From positions 124,001 to 188,000 of the forward strand of contig NZ_JAUQSW010000001.1 in assembly GCF_030581075.1 (NCBI RefSeq): 64,000 nt of DNA, written 5' to 3'. The notes beneath the pieces are model-generated. The model was not told the DNA's origin and made no database searches. It saw only the letters and a program-made list of their open reading frames with translations. The stretch comes from Hymenobacter cheonanensis (GTDB lineage: Bacteria; Bacteroidota; Bacteroidia; Cytophagales; Hymenobacteraceae). The position numbers and the translations under genes were made by a program. Below, piece by piece: positions 27,503 through 35,445 of this stretch; the first letter of the stretch is position 1; each line of letters starts with the position of its first letter.

Positions 27503-28900
27503 TTAGTCGGCCCGGAAAAACGTGCGGCCAGTAGCTAGGTTAATACTTTCAAAGGCACGCATCCGATTGGCGCGCAAGGTGTTAATCTGGATGACGTTGT
27601 TTTTGTATGCCTCGTAAAAATCGAGGTATTCCACAATGCTGATGAGGCGCTTGGTGTAGCTCTGCTCGATGCTGTCGATGAGGCGCGAGAAGGGCGTGGT
27701 GTCGCGGCTGGTGTGCTGGTACAGCTCATCCTGGCGCAAAGCCACCTGGTAAGCCTCGTGCACATCGCGGCGCACCACCAGCTGCTGCTGCTGGGCCTGC
27801 GCCTGGGCATTGCTAATCTGGGCCTTAGCTGCCGCAATGTTGCCCTGGTTGCGGTTGAAAATCGGCACTGCCACGCCCAGCGTTATCGAGTTGTAATTGT
27901 CGAAGTACGACCCTAGCCGGTCGTAGCTGTACCCCACGGCGAGGTCGGGCGTGGCCACGGCGCGCTGCAAGCGCAGGTTCAGCTCCTGGCGCTGCACCTC
28001 GGCGCGGCGGCTCAGCAGGTCGGCGCGGCGCACGAGGGCCGTGTCGGTGAGCTGCTGCTCGGGGTACGGGGCTAGCGACAGGTCGCGCACGCGCCGGCCA
28101 TCTACCACGGGCAAGTAGGCCGAGCGGGCCGAGTCGCGCAGCAGCACGTGCAGGTCGGCCTGCGAGTTGGCTTGGTCCGTAACGAGGCCCAGCCGCTCGC
28201 TTTCCAGCGTAAACAGAAAGGCTTTCAGGCGGATAACTTCCTTGAGGGCAATATTGCCCTTATCGAACTGCCCCTGATAAAGGTCTACCGTGTGGCGCAG
28301 TTGCGGAATCTCGTTATCATACACCCGTAGCGTTTGCTGGCGGAAATAGATGTCGTAAAACGTCGTCCGCAGCTGAAAGCGCAGGTTACGCACCAGGTCT
28401 TGGAGGTTGTAGGTTTCGACCACGGCAGCCTGCTGCTGCACGCGGCCCGCCGCCCGCCGCCGCCCGGCCAGCGCAAACAATTGCTGCGCCTGAATGGCCA
28501 CTTGGTTGCGGTTGAGGTCGGGGTTGTTGCCTACCGCATCCTGCCTGTGAATAGCCTGCTGCAACACGTTCTGGTCCACCGTAATAGTGGGGTTGTCGAT
28601 GAGGCGCGCCTGAATGGCCAGCGCCTGCGCCGCCGTAATGTTGTAGCGCTGGGCCAGCACCTGCAGGTTGTTTTGCACAAAGCGCTGCTCGGCGTCGGGC
28701 AGGGTCAGGCGGACAGTATCTACGGGCAGCGGCGTGCCGCCTACGGTCGGCTTCTGGGCATGGGCGGCCAGCCCCAGACTCAGGCCGGCAAGCAACAGGC
28801 CGGCGCGGCGAACCAAGTGGCCAGCGCCGCCCGCCGATAGCAACGAATGAGTGACCAACAACTGACGTTGGGCAGCTCCTAAAAATCTTTGTAAAATCAC
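27503..28900 (-). CDS. czcC: TolC-like outer-membrane efflux protein, operon 1
   Basis: A 465-residue outer-membrane channel protein. It has a signal region (LVRRAGLLLAGLSLGLAAHAQ) and two outer-membrane-efflux repeats with long amphipathic helices rich in Gln, Ala and Arg (for example RNQGNIAAAKAQISNAQAQA). The GTG at 28900 gives MILQRFLG; an in-frame TTG about 15 codons later would also leave a signal peptide. It is the first gene of operon 1, with a TAGCTTTG box 34 bp upstream and a phased repeat array further upstream. Confidence 0.9.
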   Translation of the reverse strand: MILQRFLGAAQRQLLVTHSLLSAGGAGHLVRRAGLLLAGLSLGLAAHAQKPTVGGTPLPVDTVRLTLPDAEQRFVQNNLQVLAQRYNITAAQALAIQARLIDNPTITVDQNVLQQAIHRQDAVGNNPDLNRNQVAIQAQQLFALAGRRRAAGRVQQQAAVVETYNLQDLVRNLRFQLRTTFYDIYFRQQTLRVYDNEIPQLRHTVDLYQGQFDKGNIALKEVIRLKAFLFTLESERLGLVTDQANSQADLHVLLRDSARSAYLPVVDGRRVRDLSLAPYPEQQLTDTALVRRADLLSRRAEVQRQELNLRLQRAVATPDLAVGYSYDRLGSYFDNYNSITLGVAVPIFNRNQGNIAAAKAQISNAQAQAQQQQLVVRRDVHEAYQVALRQDELYQHTSRDTTPFSRLIDSIEQSYTKRLISIVEYLDFYEAYKNNVIQINTLRANRMRAFESINLATGRTFFRAD

Positions 28901-28933
28901 TTTTTTGCTTTAAAACCTAGCTGGGTACTTGAG

Positions 28934-28941
28934 CAAAGCTA
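28934..28941 (-). promoter_or_regulatory. Candidate promoter of efflux operon 1
   Basis: The minus strand reads TAGCTTTG, an exact TAnnTTTG match, 34 bp upstream of the GTG start. No clean TTTG -33 is present, which suits an activator-dependent promoter. Confidence 0.55.
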
Positions 28942-28982
28942 ACATGAAGAAAGCGGACTTCATTCACTGATTTTACACATTC

Positions 28983-29043
28983 ACTAGACCCTCATTAAGA
29001 ACAGATTAGAAACACATTAGAGCCAGATTAGAAACGCATTAGA
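28983..29043. promoter_or_regulatory. Phased hexamer array upstream of efflux operon 1 (likely operator)
   Basis: Six copies of an ATTAGA-like hexamer begin at 28983, 28994, 29005, 29016, 29027 and 29038: ACTAGA, ATTAAG, then ATTAGA four times. Spacing is exactly 11 bp. The 5-bp gaps are not conserved. The array lies 42-102 bp upstream of the -7 box and after the terminator of operon 2. OmpR-family regulators bind direct repeats at about this spacing, and such a regulator is encoded at 36899-37582. The assignment to it is inference. Confidence 0.7.
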
Positions 29044-29060
29044 AAGAGCCGTATGCCCAC

Positions 29061-29092
29061 AAGAAAAGCCCCCGGCCAGCTTGGCCGGGGGC
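29061..29092 (-). terminator. Terminator of efflux operon 2
   Basis: An 11-bp perfect stem (GCCCCCGGCCA at 29068-29078 with 29082-29092), 3-nt loop, followed on the minus strand by TTTTCTT. It lies 26 bp after the pump-2 stop. Confidence 0.85.
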
Positions 29093-29118
29093 TCCCTAAT
29101 ACCTTCATTTCAACAAAC

Positions 29119-32100
29119 TTACTTGTGGCGTTCGCGCTCTTGCTTGCTGCTGTACACCCATTCGTACACGGCGGGCAAAATAAGTAGCGAAAGCAGCGTA
29201 GCCGTGATGAGGCCGCCAATCACGACGATAGCCAGCGGCTTCTGGGTTTCGGAGCCGATGCCGTGGCTCACGGCGGCCGGCAGCAGGCCCAGCGAGGCCA
29301 TGAGGGCCGTCATCACCACCGGGCGCAGCCGCGAGCGGGCCCCGTCCTTGATGGCCTGCACCAGCGGCATCCCATCGCGCATGTTCTGCCGGAATTTATT
29401 GACCAGAATTACGCCGTCCTGCGTGGCTACCCCAAAAAGGGCGATGAAGCCCACGCCGGCCGAGATGGAAAAATTGACCCCGGTGAGCAGCAGCGCCGCA
29501 ATGCCGCCGATGAGGGCAAACGGCACGTTGAGCAGCACCAGCACCGAATCCAGGGCGTTGCCGAAGGAGATAAACAGGATGAAGAAAATAGCCAGGATGC
29601 TGATAGGCACCACGATAGACAGCTGGCGCTGGGCCCGCTCCTGGTTTTCAAACTCGCCGTTCCACTGGGCGCTGTAGCCTTTGGGCAGGGCCACGTTTTT
29701 CTTCACCAGGGCCTGGGCCTCGGCAATGGTGCTGCCCATGTCGCGGCCCCGCACCGAAAACTTGATGGCGATGAAGCGCGAGTTGTTTTCGCGGTAGATG
29801 AAGGCCGGGCCGGCCACGTTGCCGATGGTCGCGATTTCCTGGAGCTTCACCTTGCCGCCAGCAAGGGTGGGCACGGTGAGGTCGCCGATTTCGTCGGGCG
29901 TCGAGCGGTAGGGCTGGTCGTAGCGCAGGCGCAGGTCAAACTTGCGCTCGCCCTCAAACACCTGGCTCACGGCCTTGCCGCCGATGGCCATCTCAATCAC
30001 GGCGTTGGCGTCGGCAGCATCCACCCCAAACTGGGCCATCTTGTCGGGGTCGAGGGTGATGTGCAGCTCGGGCTGGCCCAGGTTGCGGAAAATGCCGAGG
30101 TCTTCAATGCCCTTCACTTTTTTGAGCTGGGCATACACCTCATCGGCCTTTTTATCGAGGAAGTTGAGGTCGTCGCCGGTAATTTTTACAGCCATCGAGC
30201 CCTTCACGCCCGATACGGCCTCCTCCACGTTGTCGCTGATGGGCTGCGAGAAGTTGAAATCCACGCCGCGGTAGTGGGCTAGCTTGGCCTGCATCTCGGC
30301 AATTAGCTCATCCTTCGTGATTTTCCGCTTCCACTGGTCGGCCGGGTAGAGGTCCACGAAAAACTCCTGGTTGAAGAAGCCCGTGGCATCGGTGCCGTCG
30401 TTGGGGCGCCCGGTCTGCGAAATCACGCCGCGCACTTCGGGAAACTGCTCGAAGTCCTGCCGAAACTGCTTGGTGAAGTGGTACGAGTCTTCCAGGCTGA
30501 TGCTCAGCGGCATCGAAGCCCGCACGTAAATACTGCCCTCGTTAAGGTGCGGCAAAAACTCGGTGCCCACGAAGTGAAACGCCCCGATGCCCAGCGCCAG
30601 CGCCACCACCGCGCCACCCATGGCCCGGCGCGGGTTGTTCATCACCTTGTCGAGCAAGGGCGCGTAGTTGCGGTTCAGGAATTCGATGAGCGGGTTATGG
30701 CGCTCGCGCACATTTTTCTTCAGCAGGATGCTGGAAAGCACCGGCACCAGCGTGAGGGCCAGCAGCAGCGCTCCCAGCAGCGCAAAGCCCAGCGTGAAGG
30801 CCAGCGGCGAAAACAGCTTCCCTTCCACTTTCTGGAACGAGAAAATCGGAATCAAGGCCGTGACAATGATGAGCTTGGACGTGAAGATGGACTTGCCCAT
30901 CTCGGTGCCCGTGTGCAGAATCTTGCTCAGCTTGGCGCGCTTGTTGAAGTTTTCCATTCCCTCGTGCTCGGCCCAGTGGGCCAGCATCACGAAGAGCCCT
31001 TCCACCATCACCACGGCCCCGTCGATGATGATGCCAAAGTCGATGGCGCCGATACTCAACAGGTTGGCCGTCATGCCCTTCCAGCGCATCAGGATGAAGG
31101 CGAAGAGCAGGGCTAGCGGAATGACCATGGCCACGGTTACCGTCGTGCGCCAGTCAGCCAGAAAGATGAGCAAGACAATGGTTACCAGGGTTATACCCAT
31201 TATCACGTTCTCCCCTACCGTGTGCAGGGTGTGCTCGTTCAGTTCGGTGCGGTCGTAGAAGACCTTGATTTTCACGTCGCCGGGCAGCACGGTATTGTTC
31301 AGGTAGTCAACCTTTTGCTCCAGCAGCGGCAGCACGGCGCCAGGGTTTTCGCCCTTGCGCATGAGCACGATGCCCTCCACCACGTCGTCGTGGTCGTCGC
31401 GGCCCACGATGCCGAGCTGCGGCAGGTTGGAGGTCTGCACGTTGGCGATGTTGCGCACCAGCACCGGCACGCCGTTCACGTTCTTGATGATAATCTTCTC
31501 AATATCAGCCACGTTTTTCACGATGCCGATGCCGCGTACCACAAACGCCTGCTGGCCTTCGCGCACGATGTCGCCGCCCACGTTCACGTTGGCGCGTTGC
31601 AGGGCCTGGTACACGTCGAGGGCCGTGAGGCCGTACTTGGCAAGCAGCGGGGGCGTCACGGCCACCTCGTAGGTCTTCACCTTGCCACCGAAGCTCACCA
31701 CGTCGCCCACGCCGGGCACGGCCTTCAGGTTCTTCTCAATCACCCAGTCTTCCAGGGTTTTAAGCTCGGTGGCCGACTTGGTTTTGGAGGTGAGCGTGAA
31801 GCGGTAGATTTCGCCGGTGGGGCCGGTGGGCGGCTGCACTTCGGGGTCCACGCCCTCGGGCAGGTTCACGTTGGCCAGCTTCTGGGCCGCCTCCATGCGG
31901 GCGTTGAAGTTGTCGGTGCCATCCTCAAACACAATTTTAATGAACGACAGCCCGAAGAGGTTGATGCTGCGAATCACCGTTTTGCGGCTTATCGAGTTCA
32001 TCTCCGTCTCAATCGGGATGGAGATGAAGCGCTCCACCTCCTCGGCCGAGCGGCCGGGCCACTGCGTGATGATAACGACTTCGGTGTTCGTGACATCGGG

Positions 32101-32226
32101 GTACGCCTCCACGGGCGTGTAGTAAAAGCTCACCGCGCCCGCCACCACCACCAGGGCAGTAATGAAGAACACGACGTAGGGGTGCCGCAGCGAGAAACCG
32201 ATGAGGCCTTTGATGAATTTGTTCAT
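29119..32226 (-). CDS. czcA: CzcA-type heavy-metal efflux RND pump, operon 2
   Basis: A 1035-residue paralogue of the pump at 23096, with the same HME-RND signature (DFGIIIDGAVVMVE, TQWPGRSAEEVE, GRPNDGTDATGF). As in the first pump, the Cu(I)-binding Met positions of CusA are not met (SDNVEEAVSGVKG), arguing for a divalent-metal substrate. The ATG at 32226 (MNKFIKGLIGFSLRHPYVV) matches the N-terminus of pump 1; upstream lies a GC-rich palindrome. It ends its operon and is followed by a terminator at 29061-29092. Confidence 0.93.
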   Translation of the reverse strand: MNKFIKGLIGFSLRHPYVVFFITALVVVAGAVSFYYTPVEAYPDVTNTEVVIITQWPGRSAEEVERFISIPIETEMNSISRKTVIRSINLFGLSFIKIVFEDGTDNFNARMEAAQKLANVNLPEGVDPEVQPPTGPTGEIYRFTLTSKTKSATELKTLEDWVIEKNLKAVPGVGDVVSFGGKVKTYEVAVTPPLLAKYGLTALDVYQALQRANVNVGGDIVREGQQAFVVRGIGIVKNVADIEKIIIKNVNGVPVLVRNIANVQTSNLPQLGIVGRDDHDDVVEGIVLMRKGENPGAVLPLLEQKVDYLNNTVLPGDVKIKVFYDRTELNEHTLHTVGENVIMGITLVTIVLLIFLADWRTTVTVAMVIPLALLFAFILMRWKGMTANLLSIGAIDFGIIIDGAVVMVEGLFVMLAHWAEHEGMENFNKRAKLSKILHTGTEMGKSIFTSKLIIVTALIPIFSFQKVEGKLFSPLAFTLGFALLGALLLALTLVPVLSSILLKKNVRERHNPLIEFLNRNYAPLLDKVMNNPRRAMGGAVVALALGIGAFHFVGTEFLPHLNEGSIYVRASMPLSISLEDSYHFTKQFRQDFEQFPEVRGVISQTGRPNDGTDATGFFNQEFFVDLYPADQWKRKITKDELIAEMQAKLAHYRGVDFNFSQPISDNVEEAVSGVKGSMAVKITGDDLNFLDKKADEVYAQLKKVKGIEDLGIFRNLGQPELHITLDPDKMAQFGVDAADANAVIEMAIGGKAVSQVFEGERKFDLRLRYDQPYRSTPDEIGDLTVPTLAGGKVKLQEIATIGNVAGPAFIYRENNSRFIAIKFSVRGRDMGSTIAEAQALVKKNVALPKGYSAQWNGEFENQERAQRQLSIVVPISILAIFFILFISFGNALDSVLVLLNVPFALIGGIAALLLTGVNFSISAGVGFIALFGVATQDGVILVNKFRQNMRDGMPLVQAIKDGARSRLRPVVMTALMASLGLLPAAVSHGIGSETQKPLAIVVIGGLITATLLSLLILPAVYEWVYSSKQERERHK

Positions 32227-32244
32227 GGCTAAGCAGTTGTGGTC

Positions 32245-32349
32245 GCCCCACCCCCGGCCCCTCCCCTGCGGGAGAGGGGGGCCAATCGTTCGCAACGATG
32301 GCTAACGTCAGGCTCCCCTCCCCCGCAGGGGAGGGGCCGGGGGTAGGGC
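32245..32349. repeat. Intergenic GC-rich palindrome, family C
   Basis: Inverted arms of roughly 35 bp, starting GCCCCACCCCCGGCCCCTCC and ending CCGGGGGTAGGGC, around a loop with AATCGTTCGCAACGATGG. It sits between the adaptor and pump genes of operon 2. Only one copy is seen in this window. Confidence 0.85.
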
Positions 32350-32356
32350 TACGACC

Positions 32357-33466
32357 TTAATCCGTCAAATCGTTGAAAAGCAGCAGGCTACCCTCGGTCA
32401 CTACTTGGTCGCCGTTCTTGAGGTCGCCCGTCACGTAGCTGTACTGCGAGGTGGTGCGCACCACTTTCACGGGCACCACGCGGTACTTGCCGGGGCCGTC
32501 CTGCTTCACCACGAAGTACTTATCCTGGCTGAAAATCACCGACTTGGGATTGACGGCTAGCCCCTGGCCGGAGTCTTCGAGGTGCAGGCTCACGGTGCAA
32601 AACATGTCGGGCTTGAGCAGGCCGTCGGGGTTGGGCAGCTCCACGCGGGCTTGCAGCACGCGGGTATCGGCATCCACCACGTTGGAAATGTTGGTGATGG
32701 TGCCCGTAAACTGCTTGTCGGGGTAGGCTAGCGCGCTGATAGTCACCTGCTCCCCTACCTTGACATCCTCCACGTCGGTTTCGTACACGTTCACTAGAAT
32801 CCAGACCCGGCTCAGGTCGGAGATGGTAAAGAGCGGCGTTGAGTTGTCGGGCCGCAGCTGCATGTTGGGGTTGATGTTGCGGGCCACCACATAGCCGCTC
32901 ACCGGCGCCTTCACCTGGTACACGGGCTGGGCCGTGCTGCCCGTGCCCGCCCCGTACAGCTTGAGTACCTGCTGGGTACGGTTGAGGGACGACTGCGCCT
33001 TGGCTAGCCCCTCCCGCGCCGCAATGAGGTCCTGCTGCGAAGCAAAGTTGGTTTTATAGAGCTGCTCGGTGTTGTCGGCCGTGCGCTTGGCCAGGGCGTA
33101 GTCGCTCTTGGCCGCGTTAAAGTCGTTGAGGTAGCCGCTCACGTCGGCGCTCTGCACGGTGGCCAGGGCCTGGCCCTGGCTCACGTGCTGGCCGAGGGCG
33201 GCGTTCACGGCCAGCACATTGCCCGATACCACCGGAAACACCTGGTCGACGCGGCGCTGGTCGTAGCTCACCTTGCCCGTAAAGCGCAGGTCCTGGGCCA
33301 GGTTGCGGCTCTTCACGGTGTCGGTGCGGTAGGTCGATTCGGTGTCTTTGGTATTAGTGGGCAGCTCGTTTTTCTTGTCACCGCCGCAGGCGGTCAGGCT
33401 CACAACCGGGGCCGCCAGCATAGCCGCAACCAGTAAGCGAAAGGGCGTTTTGGGGAAAGACTTCAT
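32357..33466 (-). CDS. czcB: RND periplasmic adaptor (membrane-fusion lipoprotein), operon 2
   Basis: A 369-residue membrane-fusion lipoprotein, lipobox SLTAC in a signal peptide starting MKSFPKTPFRLLVAAM. The lipoyl halves are visible (SGNVLAVNAALGQHVSQGQ and APVSGYVVARNINPNMQL), with a coiled segment between them. It would join the TolC-like protein at 33606 with the pump at 29119. Palindromes occupy the spacers on both sides (family B upstream, family C downstream), an unusual arrangement that could set different expression levels within one operon. Confidence 0.92.
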   Translation of the reverse strand: MKSFPKTPFRLLVAAMLAAPVVSLTACGGDKKNELPTNTKDTESTYRTDTVKSRNLAQDLRFTGKVSYDQRRVDQVFPVVSGNVLAVNAALGQHVSQGQALATVQSADVSGYLNDFNAAKSDYALAKRTADNTEQLYKTNFASQQDLIAAREGLAKAQSSLNRTQQVLKLYGAGTGSTAQPVYQVKAPVSGYVVARNINPNMQLRPDNSTPLFTISDLSRVWILVNVYETDVEDVKVGEQVTISALAYPDKQFTGTITNISNVVDADTRVLQARVELPNPDGLLKPDMFCTVSLHLEDSGQGLAVNPKSVIFSQDKYFVVKQDGPGKYRVVPVKVVRTTSQYSYVTGDLKNGDQVVTEGSLLLFNDLTD

Positions 33467-33495
33467 TGGGAGTGAATAAAGAATAACCAGCCGCC

Positions 33496-33584
33496 GGTCA
33501 TTGCGAGCCTGCGAAGCAATCGCACCAGAACGAGCTGTTCGGGTGTCGTACAGGTGCGATTGCTTCGCTGCGCTCGCAATGACC
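33496..33584. repeat. Intergenic palindrome, family B, copy 2
   Basis: Arms of about 31 bp, starting GGTCATTGCGAGC and ending GCTCGCAATGACC, each also carrying GCAATCGCACC or its complement. It lies between the TolC-like and adaptor genes of efflux operon 2. Confidence 0.88.
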
Positions 33585-33605
33585 AGCGCTCTTATTCTCA
33601 GTTAA

Positions 33606-35270
33606 TTAAAACACTTTGGCGTTGGTGGCGAAGTTGAGTTGCTGCTCGCTTTGCAGCAGGCGGCTGCTGATGTCAATCAGGCCTAGCTGGGCCTCCTTAT
33701 AGGCCCGGAACTTGTCGATGAAGCTCACCAGGTCGATGAGGCGGCGGTTGTAGTCGGCCACGGCGTCGCGGCTCACGTTGGCGGTGCGGGCCAGGTAATC
33801 GGGCGTAATGCTGCGGCGCAGCGCAATGGCGCGTTGCAGCTGCTCGTAGGCCCCGGCCACGTCCTGCTCTACTTGCAGGTGCACGCCGTTCAGGGCGTAG
33901 CCCGACTGCTGAATCCCGATTTTAGCCGCCTGAATGTTGCCCTGGTTGCGGTTGAAAACCGGCATATCAATGGCCGTTTGCAGGCCGAAGTAGTGCACGT
34001 AGGTGTTGCCCTGGCTGGCGTAGTCGGCGCCTACCATCAGCTTGGGCACGGCCAGCGAGCGCTGCACGGCCAGGTTTTGCTCGGTGTAAGCGGTTTGCTG
34101 CGTAGCGGCGCGCAAGTCGGGCCGCAGGGCAAAGGCCTGGGTTTCGAGGTCGGCCAGGGCGGGCACGCTGGCCGGCGCGGCAGGCAGAAACTCGACGCCC
34201 TCGGGCGCCACGAACACGCTGCCCGGCGCGGCCAGCAGCACGCGCAGCGTAGCCTGGTCCTGGGTGAGCTGGTTGAGCAAATCGGCGCGGTCGCGCTCCA
34301 GGCTCTGCTGCTCCAGCTCTAAGCGTGTTACCTCATACGAGGCCACCACCCCTAGCCGCAGGCGCTCGCGGTAGGCGGCTAGCAGGCGGCCCAGCTGGGT
34401 GCGCTCCTGCTCGGTGAAGCTGAGCTTGCGCCGCTCGGCCGCCACGTTGTAGAAGGATTGCACCAGCTGAAAGCGGGCTTGCCGCAGCAGGTCCTCAAAC
34501 GCCGCCTGCTGCACCGCCACGCCCGTGCGCGACAGCTGCACCAGCTTCGAGCGCCGCCCCGAAATGTCGATAAGCTGCTGAATCTGGGCCACAAAGGTGC
34601 CGCCCGTGGGGTTGGCGGGGTCGGTTTGGGTGCCGAGCGGGAAAAACGCCCTGGTGTTTGGATTATAGGCGTTTACCTCCATCTGGAGGTTGGGATTGTC
34701 GCGCAGCAGCGCCTGCCGGATGGCCGCATTGGCCACGTCGATGTTAAAATGCTGGGCCAGCAGCTGAAAGTTGGCCTGCATAAAGCGCGCCTGCGCCTGG
34801 TCGAGCGTGAGGCGCAGCGTATCGGTGGGCGTGGTGAGGGCCGCCGCGCCGGCCGGGGCACCCACTGCCACCGGATACTGGCTGAAAGCGGTGCCGGTAG
34901 CGGCGCCGGCGGCGGCAGTGCCCGCGCCCGGGGTGGCTCCGGCATTTGCGCCGCCAGCAGCCGGGCTAGCCCCGTTGCCGGGGCTCAGGGCTCCGCCGGG
35001 GCTGGTAAGCGGCGCGCCGGGCTGGCCAAACGTAGGGGTGGCCGTGGGCTGGCCGGGCAGCTGGGCGGGCGTGGTGCCGCGCTGCTGGCCCGGGGCCTGG
35101 CCGGTGGTGGTGGCAGGCGCGGTAGCCGGGGCGGGGGTAGCTGGCAGCGGCGCGCCGGTAGCGGGGCGGGCTACATTGGGCAGCGGCATCTGGGCCCAGC
35201 CCGCCAGCGTAGTCAAACTCAGTCCCCCGGCCGTGGCCAGGGTTCGGAAAGCAGATGTTGGGAAGCGCAT
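33606..35270 (-). CDS. czcC: TolC-like outer-membrane efflux protein, operon 2, with Ala/Gly/Pro-rich insert
   Basis: A 554-residue outer-membrane channel. It is about 90 residues longer than its paralogue at 27503, because after the signal peptide (MRFPTSAFRTLATAGGLSL...) comes a ~130-residue low-complexity segment of Ala, Gly, Pro and Thr. The C-terminal 400 residues are a normal TolC fold with two efflux repeats. The ATG at 35270 was chosen over 35327 since it begins the signal peptide. It is first in operon 2, downstream of a four-copy phased array and a GAGCTTTG box. Confidence 0.88.
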   Translation of the reverse strand: MRFPTSAFRTLATAGGLSLTTLAGWAQMPLPNVARPATGAPLPATPAPATAPATTTGQAPGQQRGTTPAQLPGQPTATPTFGQPGAPLTSPGGALSPGNGASPAAGGANAGATPGAGTAAAGAATGTAFSQYPVAVGAPAGAAALTTPTDTLRLTLDQAQARFMQANFQLLAQHFNIDVANAAIRQALLRDNPNLQMEVNAYNPNTRAFFPLGTQTDPANPTGGTFVAQIQQLIDISGRRSKLVQLSRTGVAVQQAAFEDLLRQARFQLVQSFYNVAAERRKLSFTEQERTQLGRLLAAYRERLRLGVVASYEVTRLELEQQSLERDRADLLNQLTQDQATLRVLLAAPGSVFVAPEGVEFLPAAPASVPALADLETQAFALRPDLRAATQQTAYTEQNLAVQRSLAVPKLMVGADYASQGNTYVHYFGLQTAIDMPVFNRNQGNIQAAKIGIQQSGYALNGVHLQVEQDVAGAYEQLQRAIALRRSITPDYLARTANVSRDAVADYNRRLIDLVSFIDKFRAYKEAQLGLIDISSRLLQSEQQLNFATNAKVF

Positions 35271-35350
35271 AACGAGGGCACCGCCGGCCAGCCGCCGCGC
35301 CGCAGCAGGCTGCGTGGCGGCTGGCACTAGGCGGTTGTGAAAGGATGCTG

Positions 35351-35358
35351 CAAAGCTC
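35351..35358 (-). promoter_or_regulatory. Candidate promoter of efflux operon 2
   Basis: The minus strand reads GAGCTTTG, seven of eight to TAnnTTTG, 80 bp upstream of the ATG at 35270. The phased array begins 11 bp further upstream, overlapping the expected -33 region. Confidence 0.4.
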
Positions 35359-35368
35359 TCCTACCCAC

Positions 35369-35407
35369 ATTAGGCCCTTATTAGAGCTAAATTAAAGACG
35401 AATTAGA
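35369..35407. promoter_or_regulatory. Phased hexamer array upstream of efflux operon 2 (likely operator)
   Basis: Four hexamers at exactly 11-bp spacing: ATTAGG at 35369, ATTAGA at 35380, ATTAAA at 35391 and ATTAGA at 35402. The same motif, orientation and period occur upstream of operon 1. The two-component genes that could act on it are next in line (35446-37582). Confidence 0.65.
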
Positions 35408-35445
35408 AAGATGAATTTTTTGAAAAAACTTCCCTTTTTCTCCGC

